Of a DNA stretch of 64,000 nucleotides, positions 56,185 through 64,000 are shown piece after piece. The stretch's first letter is position 1. The number at the start of each line of letters is the position of its first letter. The notes under the pieces were generated by a model. It was not told where the DNA came from. It made no database searches and saw only the letters and a program-made list of their open reading frames with translations. The DNA lies in NCBI RefSeq assembly GCF_027257845.1, contig NZ_JAPVOT010000008.1:62001-126000 (forward strand), given 5' to 3'. The stretch comes from Alteromonas sp. BMJM2 (lineage in GTDB: Bacteria > Pseudomonadota > Gammaproteobacteria > Enterobacterales > Alteromonadaceae). The translations under genes were made by a program, and so were the position numbers.

Positions 56185-57709
56185 TTTTCGTTATCTTCGT
56201 TAAAAACTTGGCGGCATCCTCTTTCATCGCATTAATATTGTCTTCTTTCATTCGGCCATAGGTCTTAAGGATCATAGCCATGCGATGGTTGTTACTGAGC
56301 TTTTCCTTATTCTTATCAATGAAATGCCAATATAAGTAGTTAAATGGACAGGCTTTTGGCCCCGTCTTTTTTGACACTTGATAGCCACAATTTTTGCAAT
56401 AGTTAGACATTTTATTGATGTAGCTACCGCTTGCTACATAAGGCTTGCTGGCTAAATTTCCGCCATCACTATACAAGATCATGCCAGCCACATTAGGTAG
56501 TTCTACCCACTCATAGGCATCAGCATACACCGCGAGATACCAGGCCTGCACTTGTTCAGGGCTAAGTTCGGTGAGCAAACTGAAGTTTCCAATCACCATA
56601 AGTCGCTGTATATGGTGGGCGTAGGCATTTTGCTTTGTTTCTTTAATGCATTGACGCATGCAGTTCATATTGGTTTGCGCGTCCCAAAAGAACTCAGGCA
56701 CATTTCTGTCGTTATTAAAGTAGTTATCCGTTTTAAGTTGCGGCATAAAGTGCCAATAAAACCCACGAATGTACTCACGCCAGCCTAGAATTTGACGAAT
56801 AAAGCCTTCGGCGGAATTAAGGGGAACTTGCCCGCTGTGATAGGCTTGCTCCGCGGCGCTTATCGCTTCTTTGGGTGTCAGCATGCCGCAGTTTAAATAA
56901 AATCCAATATGTGAATGATACATCCACGGTTTGCCTTCAACCATTGCGTCTTGATACTGACCAAAGTTAGGCAGGCGTTCCTCAATAAACGTATTCAGTA
57001 CCTTAAGGGCATCTTTACGGGTGACAGCAAAAAAGAAGTCGTCTAGGTCGCCAAAATGATCGGCAAACTCGTTTTCAACAAGCTCAATGACCTCTCTAGT
57101 TATATCGTCAACATCAAAGGTGCTGTGTTTTGGTACTTTATGATCGTCTGGCATCGATTCGCGATTTTGTGCATCATAATTCCATTTGCCGCCAACAGGA
57201 TCTTTTCCTTCCATGAGTACGTTATGCTTTCGACGCATCTCACGGTAAAAGAATTCCATGCGTAGCTGCTTTTTCCCTTCGGCCCAGTCACTAAATTCCT
57301 GAGGCGTTGCGAGAAAGCGATTATCTTCTGAGATTTTAACGGGCTTTTTTAGCGTGTTTTCCCATTGCTGTATACTACTTAGAAGTCGGTGCTCGCCCGG
57401 GGAGGTAACAACCACTTGGTCAAAGTCGCCAGCACTTAATGCCTCCTCAACCTGAGCCAATAAGCTGCCCTTGTTGCGTTCATCATTGTAGGTAACGTAA
57501 TCTACGTTGTAGTTGTTATCTTTTAGTTCTTGTGCAAAGTGGCGCATAGCACTGAACAAAAACGCTATTTTCTTTTTATGATGCTTTACGTAGGTTGCTT
57601 CTTCCCTCACCTCTGCCATTAAAATGGTGTCTTGCGTCTTTGTTGCATTCGCAATAGCCGGCAGATTATCGGTAAGCTGATCGCCTAAAACCAGAATGAG
57701 TGAAGCCAT
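56171..57709 (-). CDS. Iron-sulfur bacterial cryptochrome/(6-4) photolyase (FeS-BCP, PhrB-like)
   Basis: 512 aa. Starts [18 protein letters not shown], the N-terminal motif of the family, and carries four 4Fe-4S ligands at C350, C438, C441 and C454, the same numbers reported for Agrobacterium Phr[19 protein letters not shown] holds the His pair used in (6-4) repair, and FAD contacts lie in [17 protein letters not shown]. PhrB-type enzymes repair (6-4) photoproducts with FAD and a lumazine antenna. It directly abuts the upstream photolyase (TAG followed by ATG with no gap on the coding strand) and overlaps DUF2256. Confidence 0.92.
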   Translation of the reverse strand: MASLILVLGDQLTDNLPAIANATKTQDTILMAEVREEATYVKHHKKKIAFLFSAMRHFAQELKDNNYNVDYVTYNDERNKGSLLAQVEEALSAGDFDQVVVTSPGEHRLLSSIQQWENTLKKPVKISEDNRFLATPQEFSDWAEGKKQLRMEFFYREMRRKHNVLMEGKDPVGGKWNYDAQNRESMPDDHKVPKHSTFDVDDITREVIELVENEFADHFGDLDDFFFAVTRKDALKVLNTFIEERLPNFGQYQDAMVEGKPWMYHSHIGFYLNCGMLTPKEAISAAEQAYHSGQVPLNSAEGFIRQILGWREYIRGFYWHFMPQLKTDNYFNNDRNVPEFFWDAQTNMNCMRQCIKETKQNAYAHHIQRLMVIGNFSLLTELSPEQVQAWYLAVYADAYEWVELPNVAGMILYSDGGNLASKPYVASGSYINKMSNYCKNCGYQVSKKTGPKACPFNYLYWHFIDKNKEKLSNNHRMAMILKTYGRMKEDNINAMKEDAAKFLTKITKNEEV

Positions 57710-59137
57710 CTATTTTCCTTTAATTTCTTGGAAAGCATCAAGAGCACGCTGCCTAGAGGCTTTTAAATCTACAATGGGTTCGGGGTAACTTTTACCTAAC
57801 TCTAACTTGGCGTCTTTGGCTATTACGCCCGGTGTTTCCCAGGGCTTATGAATGTACTTATCGGGAAGTTCGTTTAATTCAGGGCAGTATTTACGTACGT
57901 ATTTACCTTTCTTATCAAACTTCTCGCCCTGCAAAATCGGGTTAAATATTCTAAAGTATGGGGAAGCATCGGCGCCTGAGCCAGCCACCCATTGCCAACC
58001 TGCGCTATTACTTGCTAAATCTGCATCTAACAAGGTATCCCAAAACCATCGTTCACCTTCGTGCCAACTTAAAAGTAAGTTTTTAACAAGGAACGAGCCA
58101 ACAATCATACGTACCCTGTTGTGCATATAACCTGTTTGCCACAGTTCGCGCATGCCAGCATCCACAATCGGAATACCTGTATTGCCGGTTTGCCACGCTT
58201 TCAGTGCTTTGGCGTCTTTGCGCCATGGGAACTTATCGAACTTGTCGTTAAAGTTTTTATTTGGCAATGTAGGGAAATGAAACAGCAGGTAATAGCTAAA
58301 CTCTCTCCAGCCAAGTTCACTCAAATAGGTGTCGATACTCTTATCTTCTGTGGAGCCGAATTTATCTTTTATCGCATACCACACCTGATTGGGAGACACT
58401 TCGCCAAAGTGAAGATGGGGAGAAAGTCTCGACGTTCCTTTCATAGAAGGAATGTCTCTGCCGTCTTTGTACTGTCTAGCCGCGTGTTGTATAAACTCTG
58501 ACAGGTTGTCCGCTGCACCTTCTTCACCGGGCTTCCACATTTTGCTAATGGTAGAGTCCCATTTAATCTCAGGAAGCAAGTTTAGCGCATCAAGTCCGTC
58601 ATCTTTATACTCATCATCCGCGTAGGTAATCCTCGCTGGAGGCGCCTTGGGATAGCGTGGCTCTTCAATCTTTAGGCAACCATTTCGATAGTAAGGTGTA
58701 TACACTTTATAAGGTGTTCCATCTTTTTTTAATACCTTCATCGGCTCCCAGAGTAAGCTGCCGTTACTGCTGTAAGCTTCAAAATCACTATCAATAAGCT
58801 GTTTTTTAATTTCCTTGTCACGATTTATTTGCCACGGTTCGTAGCAGCGATTCCAAAAAATCGCCTTAGCGTTGATCGCTTCCATAATCTTTGGGATAAG
58901 TACTTTCGGGTCACCCTTAAAGATTTTTAAGTGGCCGTTTAGCCTGTCATTAAGCGAGGTAAGCGAGTGATGCAACCACCATTGACTCGCGCCGCCAGGT
59001 ACCCTCCCATCGGGAGTGGTATCGTCATAAATGTAAATGGGGAGAATTTTACCCATATCACAGGCTGCGTTAAGTGCTGGGTTGTCATTCACTCTGAGGT
59101 CTTGTCTAAACCACATAATACTTACGGGAACGGTCAC
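57710..59137 (-). CDS. phr: Deoxyribodipyrimidine photolyase, class I/III-like
   Basis: 475 aa. N-terminal antenna domain with VSIMWFRQDLRVNDNPAL, and C-terminal FAD domain with SRLSPHLHFGEVSPNQVW, GWREFSYYLL, NTGIPIVDAGMREL, MHNRVRMIVGSFLVK and SAGWQWVAGSGADASPYFRI followed by FNP. The NxGxWQW segment supplies the usual electron-transfer Trp. Repairs cyclobutane dimers with blue light in the family; the closeness to plant-type (class III) enzymes is an impression. First gene of a minus-strand operon with the iron-sulfur photolyase and DUF2256; divergent from the DASH gene. Confidence 0.93.
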   Translation of the reverse strand: MTVPVSIMWFRQDLRVNDNPALNAACDMGKILPIYIYDDTTPDGRVPGGASQWWLHHSLTSLNDRLNGHLKIFKGDPKVLIPKIMEAINAKAIFWNRCYEPWQINRDKEIKKQLIDSDFEAYSSNGSLLWEPMKVLKKDGTPYKVYTPYYRNGCLKIEEPRYPKAPPARITYADDEYKDDGLDALNLLPEIKWDSTISKMWKPGEEGAADNLSEFIQHAARQYKDGRDIPSMKGTSRLSPHLHFGEVSPNQVWYAIKDKFGSTEDKSIDTYLSELGWREFSYYLLFHFPTLPNKNFNDKFDKFPWRKDAKALKAWQTGNTGIPIVDAGMRELWQTGYMHNRVRMIVGSFLVKNLLLSWHEGERWFWDTLLDADLASNSAGWQWVAGSGADASPYFRIFNPILQGEKFDKKGKYVRKYCPELNELPDKYIHKPWETPGVIAKDAKLELGKSYPEPIVDLKASRQRALDAFQEIKGK

Positions 59138-59261
59138 TTTTTTTCCTTAATGTGTTGCTCTAATCTTTGATTACTAACGTAATTGAACTTGTACGCAATT
59201 CGGCGGGTTCAGGATCCGTTGTGATTACAAAAGTGATATAAAAATAAACCTGAGAATTACT

Positions 59262-60590
59262 ATGTCAAATCAAAACCTTAGCAGTGACAATACAACATCA
59301 AAACAACGAGGTGTCTTTTGGTTTAGACACGATTTACGGCTTCACGACCAAGTTGCACTGGACTCGTTGTGTGAGCAAGTAGACGAAATTTCTTTTATTT
59401 ATATATTTGATGAGAGCTATTTTTCACCCTCCAAATACGGGTTGAAACAGATTGGTGATAATCGATATCAGTTTTTACTGGAAACGCTCAGCGACCTTAA
59501 AGCGTCGTTAGAAAAGAAAGGACATAAACTCACGGTTCTCAAGGGCAGTATTTCAGAATGTTTGTCTAATGTACTGAAGCAAGGTCAATTTACCCATCTT
59601 GGAGTGACTAAACATTGCGGTTTTCATGAACAGAAACAAATAGAGGAACTTGCTCGGTGCTATCCAAACATGTCTATTGTTGAGGGTGAGTCGATAACAC
59701 TGTTTAATGAATCTGACTTACCCTTTTCAATTGAAGAAATGCCTGATGTGTTTAGCCCGTTTCGCCGTAAGGTGGAAAAAAAGCTAAATCCTAGAGAAGT
59801 TTGCAGCCCCGTTGACATCTATCCTACTGCATTTGCCCTTGAGCATCTCTCTGCCGATACGTTAATTATTGAAAACGAACTCGCCAACCAACGCGAAACC
59901 TTGCAACAGAGCAGTAATGATTTTGAAGGTGGTGAAAGTGCAGCCCTTGAGCATCTAAATAAATACCTATTTGAGTGGCATGCTGCAGCCACCTACAAAG
60001 AAACGAGAAACGCCTTGGACAGTTGGCGTGATAGCACAAAGTTGTCACCGTGGCTTGCCGTAGGCGCATTGTCGCCAAGAGAGGTCGTACGCCAAGTTAC
60101 CTTGTTTGAAGAACAGGTTGAGAAAAATGAATCCACTTATTGGATTTATTTTGAACTGTTGTGGCGTGATTTCTTTCATTGGCTTCAAGCAAAATACGGA
60201 GACAAATGGTTTAAATTTGGTGGTATTCAGCAAAAAGTGCCGGGCACAACGCATGACCCCAAGGTGTTTGTTGATTGGTGTAATGGCAATACCGGTTACC
60301 CCATTATTGATGCCTGCATGAAACAGCTAAAAGCGACAGGCTATATGTCTAATCGCGGAAGGCAATTAGTAGCGAGCTGCTTTGTACACGAATTACAGCA
60401 AGACTGGCGCTTTGGTGCAGCATGGTTTGAAAATCAGTTACTCGATTTTGATGTGGGCAGCAATTGGGGCAATTGGCTTTACCTTGCCGGCGTGGGAAGC
60501 GACCCTCGCGGACATAGACAGTTTAACCTCGATAAACAAACGGCCACCTATGACCGAGACGGTGCATTTCGTGATAAGTGGTTAACCTAA
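59262..60590 (+). CDS. Cryptochrome DASH
   Basis: 442 aa. Starts with [20 protein letters not shown] and shows the DASH features [61 protein letters not shown] and [24 protein letters not shown] proteins repair dimers in single-stranded DNA and may signal light. Divergent from the class I-like gene over 124 bp and co-directional with the fourth member 58 bp downstream. Confidence 0.92.
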   Translation: MSNQNLSSDNTTSKQRGVFWFRHDLRLHDQVALDSLCEQVDEISFIYIFDESYFSPSKYGLKQIGDNRYQFLLETLSDLKASLEKKGHKLTVLKGSISECLSNVLKQGQFTHLGVTKHCGFHEQKQIEELARCYPNMSIVEGESITLFNESDLPFSIEEMPDVFSPFRRKVEKKLNPREVCSPVDIYPTAFALEHLSADTLIIENELANQRETLQQSSNDFEGGESAALEHLNKYLFEWHAAATYKETRNALDSWRDSTKLSPWLAVGALSPREVVRQVTLFEEQVEKNESTYWIYFELLWRDFFHWLQAKYGDKWFKFGGIQQKVPGTTHDPKVFVDWCNGNTGYPIIDACMKQLKATGYMSNRGRQLVASCFVHELQQDWRFGAAWFENQLLDFDVGSNWGNWLYLAGVGSDPRGHRQFNLDKQTATYDRDGAFRDKWLT

Positions 60591-60648
60591 GTATTTTAGA
60601 GAGCGAGATATTCAAGAGAATGAACAGCAAGCAGGTGAACATAGAAGT

Positions 60649-62316
60649 ATGACTCAACAAGCCGTTTCTGTAATTTGGCTTAAGCGCGACCTCAGGCTTC
60701 GAGACCATCAGCCGCTGTTTGATGCTGTAAATAACGGTGACAACATCCTTTTACTTTATTGTTGGGAGCCGTCCTTGCTTGCCGATCCTCATATGGATGT
60801 TCGTCATTGGCGATTTGTAGAGCAGAGTCTTGACGATATTAACGCCCAATTACCCAGCGGTATTCGAGTATTGCAGATGCACATGGAGGTGCATGAGGCT
60901 CTATCGCAGATTCAGGAATATTTCACCATATCCTCCCTAAGAAGTTACCAAGAAATTGGGCTTTTGGTTACGTATAACCGCGATAAGGCAATAGCAACCT
61001 ATTGTATTAAATGCAAAATACCATTTTTAGAGTGTAATACAGGCGCAGTGATAAGGGGCTTGCCTAACCGTGCACGTTGGCAGAAAAATTGGGAGGCACA
61101 CTTTAATTCCCCAACCTATGATTTCGATATTCAATTGGCAAAATGGGTAAATTGGACTCAGCATGCGCGTTTAGCTGATAGTGACACCACCTACTCTGCT
61201 TTTTTACTTTCTGGCTCAAGTTCTGATGTGAAACCTGGCTCAATTTCAGGTGCACTTCAAAACCCATTAGTATCAGGTGGCGCATCAGCATCAAGTAGTG
61301 CAACAGAGAACTCAGCTGAAGGCTCATCTGAAGCCTCACATGATGAAGGTAGCGGCCAAATGCAAAAAGGAGGAGAAAAACGAGCGTGGCACGTAATGAA
61401 GCATTTCTTTGAGGAGAGAGGAAAGTACTATCACAAGCATATATCTCGCCCTTTTGACGCTCGTCGTTCCTGTTCGCGATTAAGCCCCTATCTTGCTTGG
61501 GGAAATATCTCCATCAAGCAAGTTTATCATTTTGTTGAAAAAGAAAAGCAAATAAAGAAAGCGTCCTCCGGTAAAGACAAAGCACTGTGGTCGCGAGCAC
61601 TGTCGGCCCTAACATCCCGGCTTCACTGGCACTGTCATTTCATTCAAAAATTTGAAAGTGAACATACTATTGAATGGCGACCGATGAATGCTGCCTATGA
61701 AAAATTTCCATTTATTGATGGCCCCGAGGCAGAGCGACGTTTTCATCATTGGAAAAACGGGACTACCGGCTACCCACTGGTTGATGCCTGTATGCGGGCT
61801 CTCGCCCAAACGGGTTATATTAATTTTCGAATGAGGGCAATGGTAACGAGCTTTTTGTGCCATCATCTCAATGTACATTGGCTAAAGGCGGCGCACTATT
61901 TGGCCACACAATTTTTAGACTTTGAGCCTGGTATTCATTACCCGCAAATTCAAATGCAGGCCAGCGTAACAGGCATTCATACGGTGCGCCTCTACAATCC
62001 ACATACTCAATCTATGAAACTGGATCCAGAGGGCATGTTCATTAGGAAGTGGGTACCAGAGCTTGCCGAATTGCCCGGTGACACTGTGCATGCTCCCTAC
62101 GCCATGCCGCCCTTAGAAGCGATTATGCTGAATTTCGATGTTGAAAAAGACTATGTGTTACCAATTGTGGATATTGGCAGTATGGCGAGAAAGACCGGGG
62201 AAAGATTGTGGCAGTATAGAGAACGGGACGACGTATTGCGCGAAGCTCGTCGAATAGTGCATCGCCACACCATGCAAAACAGCCCGAGTAGACAGTGGCT
62301 AAAAAAGAAAGCCTAG
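60649..62316 (+). CDS. Non-canonical cryptochrome/photolyase family protein
   Basis: 555 aa. The antenna domain begins [17 protein letters not shown]. The FAD domain has [59 protein letters not shown] and [20 protein letters not shown]. In place of the usual NxGxWQWxA segment it reads [18 protein letters not shown] (H430-Y431-P432-Q433), so the terminal Trp and Asn near flavin N5 are changed. A Ser/Gly-rich insertion occupies about residues 185-240. This matches an uncharacterised subgroup of the family; repair or signalling cannot be told. Confidence 0.85.
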   Translation: MTQQAVSVIWLKRDLRLRDHQPLFDAVNNGDNILLLYCWEPSLLADPHMDVRHWRFVEQSLDDINAQLPSGIRVLQMHMEVHEALSQIQEYFTISSLRSYQEIGLLVTYNRDKAIATYCIKCKIPFLECNTGAVIRGLPNRARWQKNWEAHFNSPTYDFDIQLAKWVNWTQHARLADSDTTYSAFLLSGSSSDVKPGSISGALQNPLVSGGASASSSATENSAEGSSEASHDEGSGQMQKGGEKRAWHVMKHFFEERGKYYHKHISRPFDARRSCSRLSPYLAWGNISIKQVYHFVEKEKQIKKASSGKDKALWSRALSALTSRLHWHCHFIQKFESEHTIEWRPMNAAYEKFPFIDGPEAERRFHHWKNGTTGYPLVDACMRALAQTGYINFRMRAMVTSFLCHHLNVHWLKAAHYLATQFLDFEPGIHYPQIQMQASVTGIHTVRLYNPHTQSMKLDPEGMFIRKWVPELAELPGDTVHAPYAMPPLEAIMLNFDVEKDYVLPIVDIGSMARKTGERLWQYRERDDVLREARRIVHRHTMQNSPSRQWLKKKA

Positions 62317-62353
62317 TTTCAGTTATCACCTAATTTGATTATCACACCACCTG

Positions 62354-62641
62354 TTAACGATTGTTCTTTCTGAGCCACTCGGTAAGAAGCTTAATTTGCC
62401 CGCATTTGTACGATGCATACATAAGACGCATGGCATTTGACATGGCCTCGCTATCTGTCCACCCAGTCTTCTCGCGAATTTCGTCATAACACGCTTTGGC
62501 TTCTGGAGACACATAGCCGCGCACGAGTTTTTTACCGGCTTCTTTTTGACGTTCTCTAAAGCGTCGCTGTTTATCAGCATTTGCTTTCGCTTTATCGCTG
62601 TTATTTTTTTGAAGCGCTGTTTTTGATTGTTTTTCTGTCAT
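62354..62641 (-). CDS. Small basic protein, ribbon-helix-helix-like
   Basis: 95 aa from ATG 62641 (MTEKQSKTALQKNNSDKAKA). A long basic helix (ADKQRRFRERQKEAGKKLVR) leads to GYVSPEAKACYDEIREKTG, WTDSEAMSNAMRLMY, a strand-helix-helix pattern like RHH/CopG DNA-binding domains. No firm family. A longer frame from 62725 adds residues without support. Convergent with the fourth photolyase; divergent from fabA. A transcriptional role is a guess. Confidence 0.65.
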   Translation of the reverse strand: MTEKQSKTALQKNNSDKAKANADKQRRFRERQKEAGKKLVRGYVSPEAKACYDEIREKTGWTDSEAMSNAMRLMYASYKCGQIKLLTEWLRKNNR

Positions 62642-62771
62642 ATTGTTCACGTACCTTTTGAAGAATTTAGTGTACCACGCGTTTTTCTTTATAAAAATGA
62701 CTGTTCGGAGTTGTTTAGCGCACAACTGTTCGCTAAATTAGCACTGAAATTTAAAACAATACGAGTTGGGA

Positions 62772-63290
62772 ATGTCTGAGAGAAAAAATAGCTTTACTAG
62801 AGACGACTTACTAGCGTGTAGTCGTGGGGAAATGTTTGGACCAGGTAACAGCCAACTTCCTGCACCTAATATGTTAATGATGGACCGTGTGGTCTCTATA
62901 ACCGAAGATGGTGGAGAACACGGTAAAGGTGAAATTATCGCTGAGTTGGATATATCACCAGACCTATGGTTTTTTGATTGTCACTTTCCTGGCGATCCGG
63001 TAATGCCCGGCTGTCTTGGTTTAGATGCAATGTGGCAGCTTGTCGGTTTTTTCCTGGGCTGGAGCGGCGGTCCGGGTAAAGGCAGAGCATTAGGCGTAGG
63101 TGAAGTAAAATTTACTGGCCAAATTTTACCAACAGCAAAGAAAGTCACTTACAAACTCACTATGAAACGCGTGATAAAACGTAAACTCTTCATGGGTATG
63201 GCTGATGGCACTGTGGAAGTTGATGGTAGAGAAATTTATGCGGCGAAAGACCTCAAAGTAGGTCTGTTCCAAGATACATCAAATTTCTAA
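62772..63290 (+). CDS. fabA: 3-hydroxydecanoyl-ACP dehydratase/isomerase FabA
   Basis: Introduces the cis double bond of unsaturated fatty acids. 172 aa, with catalytic H71 and D85 in [28 protein letters not shown] near the start and the end [13 protein letters not shown] matching E. coli FabA. ATG 62772 was chosen; a TTG 6 bases earlier is not needed. FabA is next to rmf, as in E. coli, here in convergent orientation. Confidence 0.96.
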   Translation: MSERKNSFTRDDLLACSRGEMFGPGNSQLPAPNMLMMDRVVSITEDGGEHGKGEIIAELDISPDLWFFDCHFPGDPVMPGCLGLDAMWQLVGFFLGWSGGPGKGRALGVGEVKFTGQILPTAKKVTYKLTMKRVIKRKLFMGMADGTVEVDGREIYAAKDLKVGLFQDTSNF

Positions 63291-63308
63291 TTTTTCCGCA
63301 AGTACAAA

Positions 63309-63333
63309 AAAAGCCCCTTATTTAGGGGCTTTT
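63309..63333. terminator. Bidirectional terminator between fabA and rmf
   Basis: AAAAGCCCCT (63309-63318) pairs with AGGGGCTTTT (63324-63333) over a 5-nt loop, with A and T runs outside. Confidence 0.88.
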
Positions 63334-63365
63334 CCTTTTGCATAATCAGTATAAAAGAGAATGTA

Positions 63366-63542
63366 TTATTTTACAGTAAGTCCTAAGTGCCTATCTTCTA
63401 CCGCCTCACGCCATCCACCTAACCACTGTGAACGGGTTTCGTTCTGCTGAAATGGACAATTTTCCTTCGCACGACCACTAATACCAGCTTGATAGCCTTT
63501 AGAATGTGCACGTGTCATTTTATCTCTTTTTTGTCTTTTCAT
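63366..63542 (-). CDS. rmf: Ribosome modulation factor
   Basis: 58 aa. Begins MKRQKRDKMTRAHSKGYQAG and contains ISGRAKENCPF and RSQWLGGWREAVEDR, nearly the E. coli protein. Rmf dimerises 70S ribosomes to 100S in stationary phase. AGAGG precedes the ATG. Clear despite the short length. Confidence 0.95.
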   Translation of the reverse strand: MKRQKRDKMTRAHSKGYQAGISGRAKENCPFQQNETRSQWLGGWREAVEDRHLGLTVK

Positions 63543-63806
63543 TGACTAGCCTCTTCTGTTTGTTGAAAGTACAACAACGTCAGTTCGCGGGCGCTCTACA
63601 TCATATTTATTAAAAGTGCCGGAAAATCTTTTGCGTACATTACTTAGATAGTGCACTTAGCCAATTGGTTCAAGAGAATTTTGAAATTAAAATTCTTGAC
63701 ATTTAATAAATGAATGAAGTTTATATGAAATTATTTTTACAGTTTTGTGAATTTTTTTCGCACATATTTTTTGTGAACGAATGAACGTTTGATTTATGAA
63801 CAGACA

Positions 63807-63837
63807 TAAAAAAGGCCACTCAACAAGAGTAGCCTTT
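63807..63837 (-). terminator. Terminator after the C-terminal fragment gene
   Basis: AAAGGC-ACTC (63811-63821, one bulge) pairs with GAGT-GCCTTT (63827-63837, one bulge); on the minus strand it ends in a T-run. Confidence 0.72.
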
Positions 63838-63917
63838 AACGTCATTTACTTTCAAGGAAATGTGCAACTAGGTAATCACTATTACGTGTAAGTACTAATG
63901 AGTAATTAATAAGAACC

Positions 63918-64000
63918 TTAGCGTTTAATTCTGCGTCTAAATAATCCAGCTAACAACATACCACCTAATGCTAATAGCCCTGTCGATGCGGCCTGTCTTT
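63918..64000 (-). CDS. C-terminal fragment with CTERM-like sorting tail (cut by window end)
   Basis: The last 27 codons of a minus-strand gene read RQAASTGLLALGGMLLAGLF then RRRIKR and a stop. A short hydrophobic helix followed by an Arg cluster is the layout of PEP-CTERM or GlyGly-CTERM sorting signals, which are processed by exosortase or rhombosortase. The diagnostic upstream P-E-P or G-G is outside the window, so this is tentative. A terminator follows at 63807. Confidence 0.55.
   Translation of the reverse strand, partial: RQAASTGLLALGGMLLAGLFRRRIKR

Noticed and set aside
59138-59261. LitR/CarH or ECF sigma (ChrR-type) site in the divergent photolyase promoter
   Set aside because: TTGTACGCAA and GGATCCGTTG only loosely resemble known light-regulator motifs; no complete site could be written.

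Overview
The window looks like chromosomal DNA of a marine gammaproteobacterium of the Alteromonadales, most likely Alteromonas. This is an inference from gene order and protein character; no database search was possible. Several blocks keep a classic gammaproteobacterial order: lrp-ftsK-lolA-rarA-(crcB)-serS, yccA next to tusDCB/tusE, uvrY-uvrC-pgsA-tRNA(Gly,Cys,Leu), fnr-uspE-ttcA beside a cbb3 oxidase cluster, and fabA beside rmf. Base composition is moderate, except for one conspicuously AT-rich 2.7 kb stretch without genes.

Layout. 1-9.5 kb: the end of pyrF, alanine dehydrogenase, divergent lrp, then ftsK-lolA-rarA-crcB-serS. 9.6-13 kb: a variant SRAP (HMCES/YedK-like) protein, the tus sulfur-relay genes and yccA. 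13.2-15.4 kb: two identical tRNA-Ser(UGA) genes bracketing a DUF3360 membrane protein. 15.7-19.2 kb: ovoA and a PLP C-S lyase that together could make ovothiol A. 19.4-23.1 kb: uvrY-uvrC-pgsA and three tRNAs. 23.4-24.1 kb: two decayed genes (VOC family and phytanoyl-CoA dioxygenase-like). 24.1-33 kb: a DTW-domain protein, thiol peroxidase, mercaptopyruvate sulfurtransferase, CobB sirtuin, LysE/RhtB exporter, a membrane protein with Bax-like glucosaminidase and DUF2987 genes, an RssA-like patatin and ttcA.

33-48.5 kb is a low-oxygen respiration and iron region: uspE, fnr, the cbb3 oxidase biogenesis genes (TauE/SafE-like protein, ccoS, ccoI, ccoH), the oxidase ccoNOQP, a two-subunit bacterioferritin pair, a CPA2 antiporter, a stand-alone glutamate-synthase-domain protein, a lipoprotein cytochrome c and a UspA protein. 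Four TTGAT-N4-ATCAA-type FNR boxes lie in its promoters. At the glutamate-synthase-like gene and the UspA gene the box sits at class II spacing from a plausible -10, so the region reads as a local Fnr regulon.

48.6-56 kb: an orphan gene, a solitary tyrosine recombinase, the AT-rich gene-free stretch with palindromes and repeats, an NhaC-type antiporter and a DUF2254 membrane protein. 56-62.3 kb is a photolyase/cryptochrome cluster with four different family members: a class I-like photolyase, an iron-sulfur bacterial (6-4) photolyase with all four cluster cysteines, a CRY-DASH, and a non-canonical member. A DUF2256 zinc-ribbon-like mini-protein is translationally overlapped with the iron-sulfur one. 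The window closes with a small basic protein, fabA, rmf and the C-terminal tail of a protein with a CTERM-like membrane anchor.

Several real genes are short (ccoQ 53 aa, DUF2256 48 aa, rmf 58 aa). They were read directly from the sequence. Many start codons were moved inward from the longest reading frame because of ribosome binding sites or family alignment.
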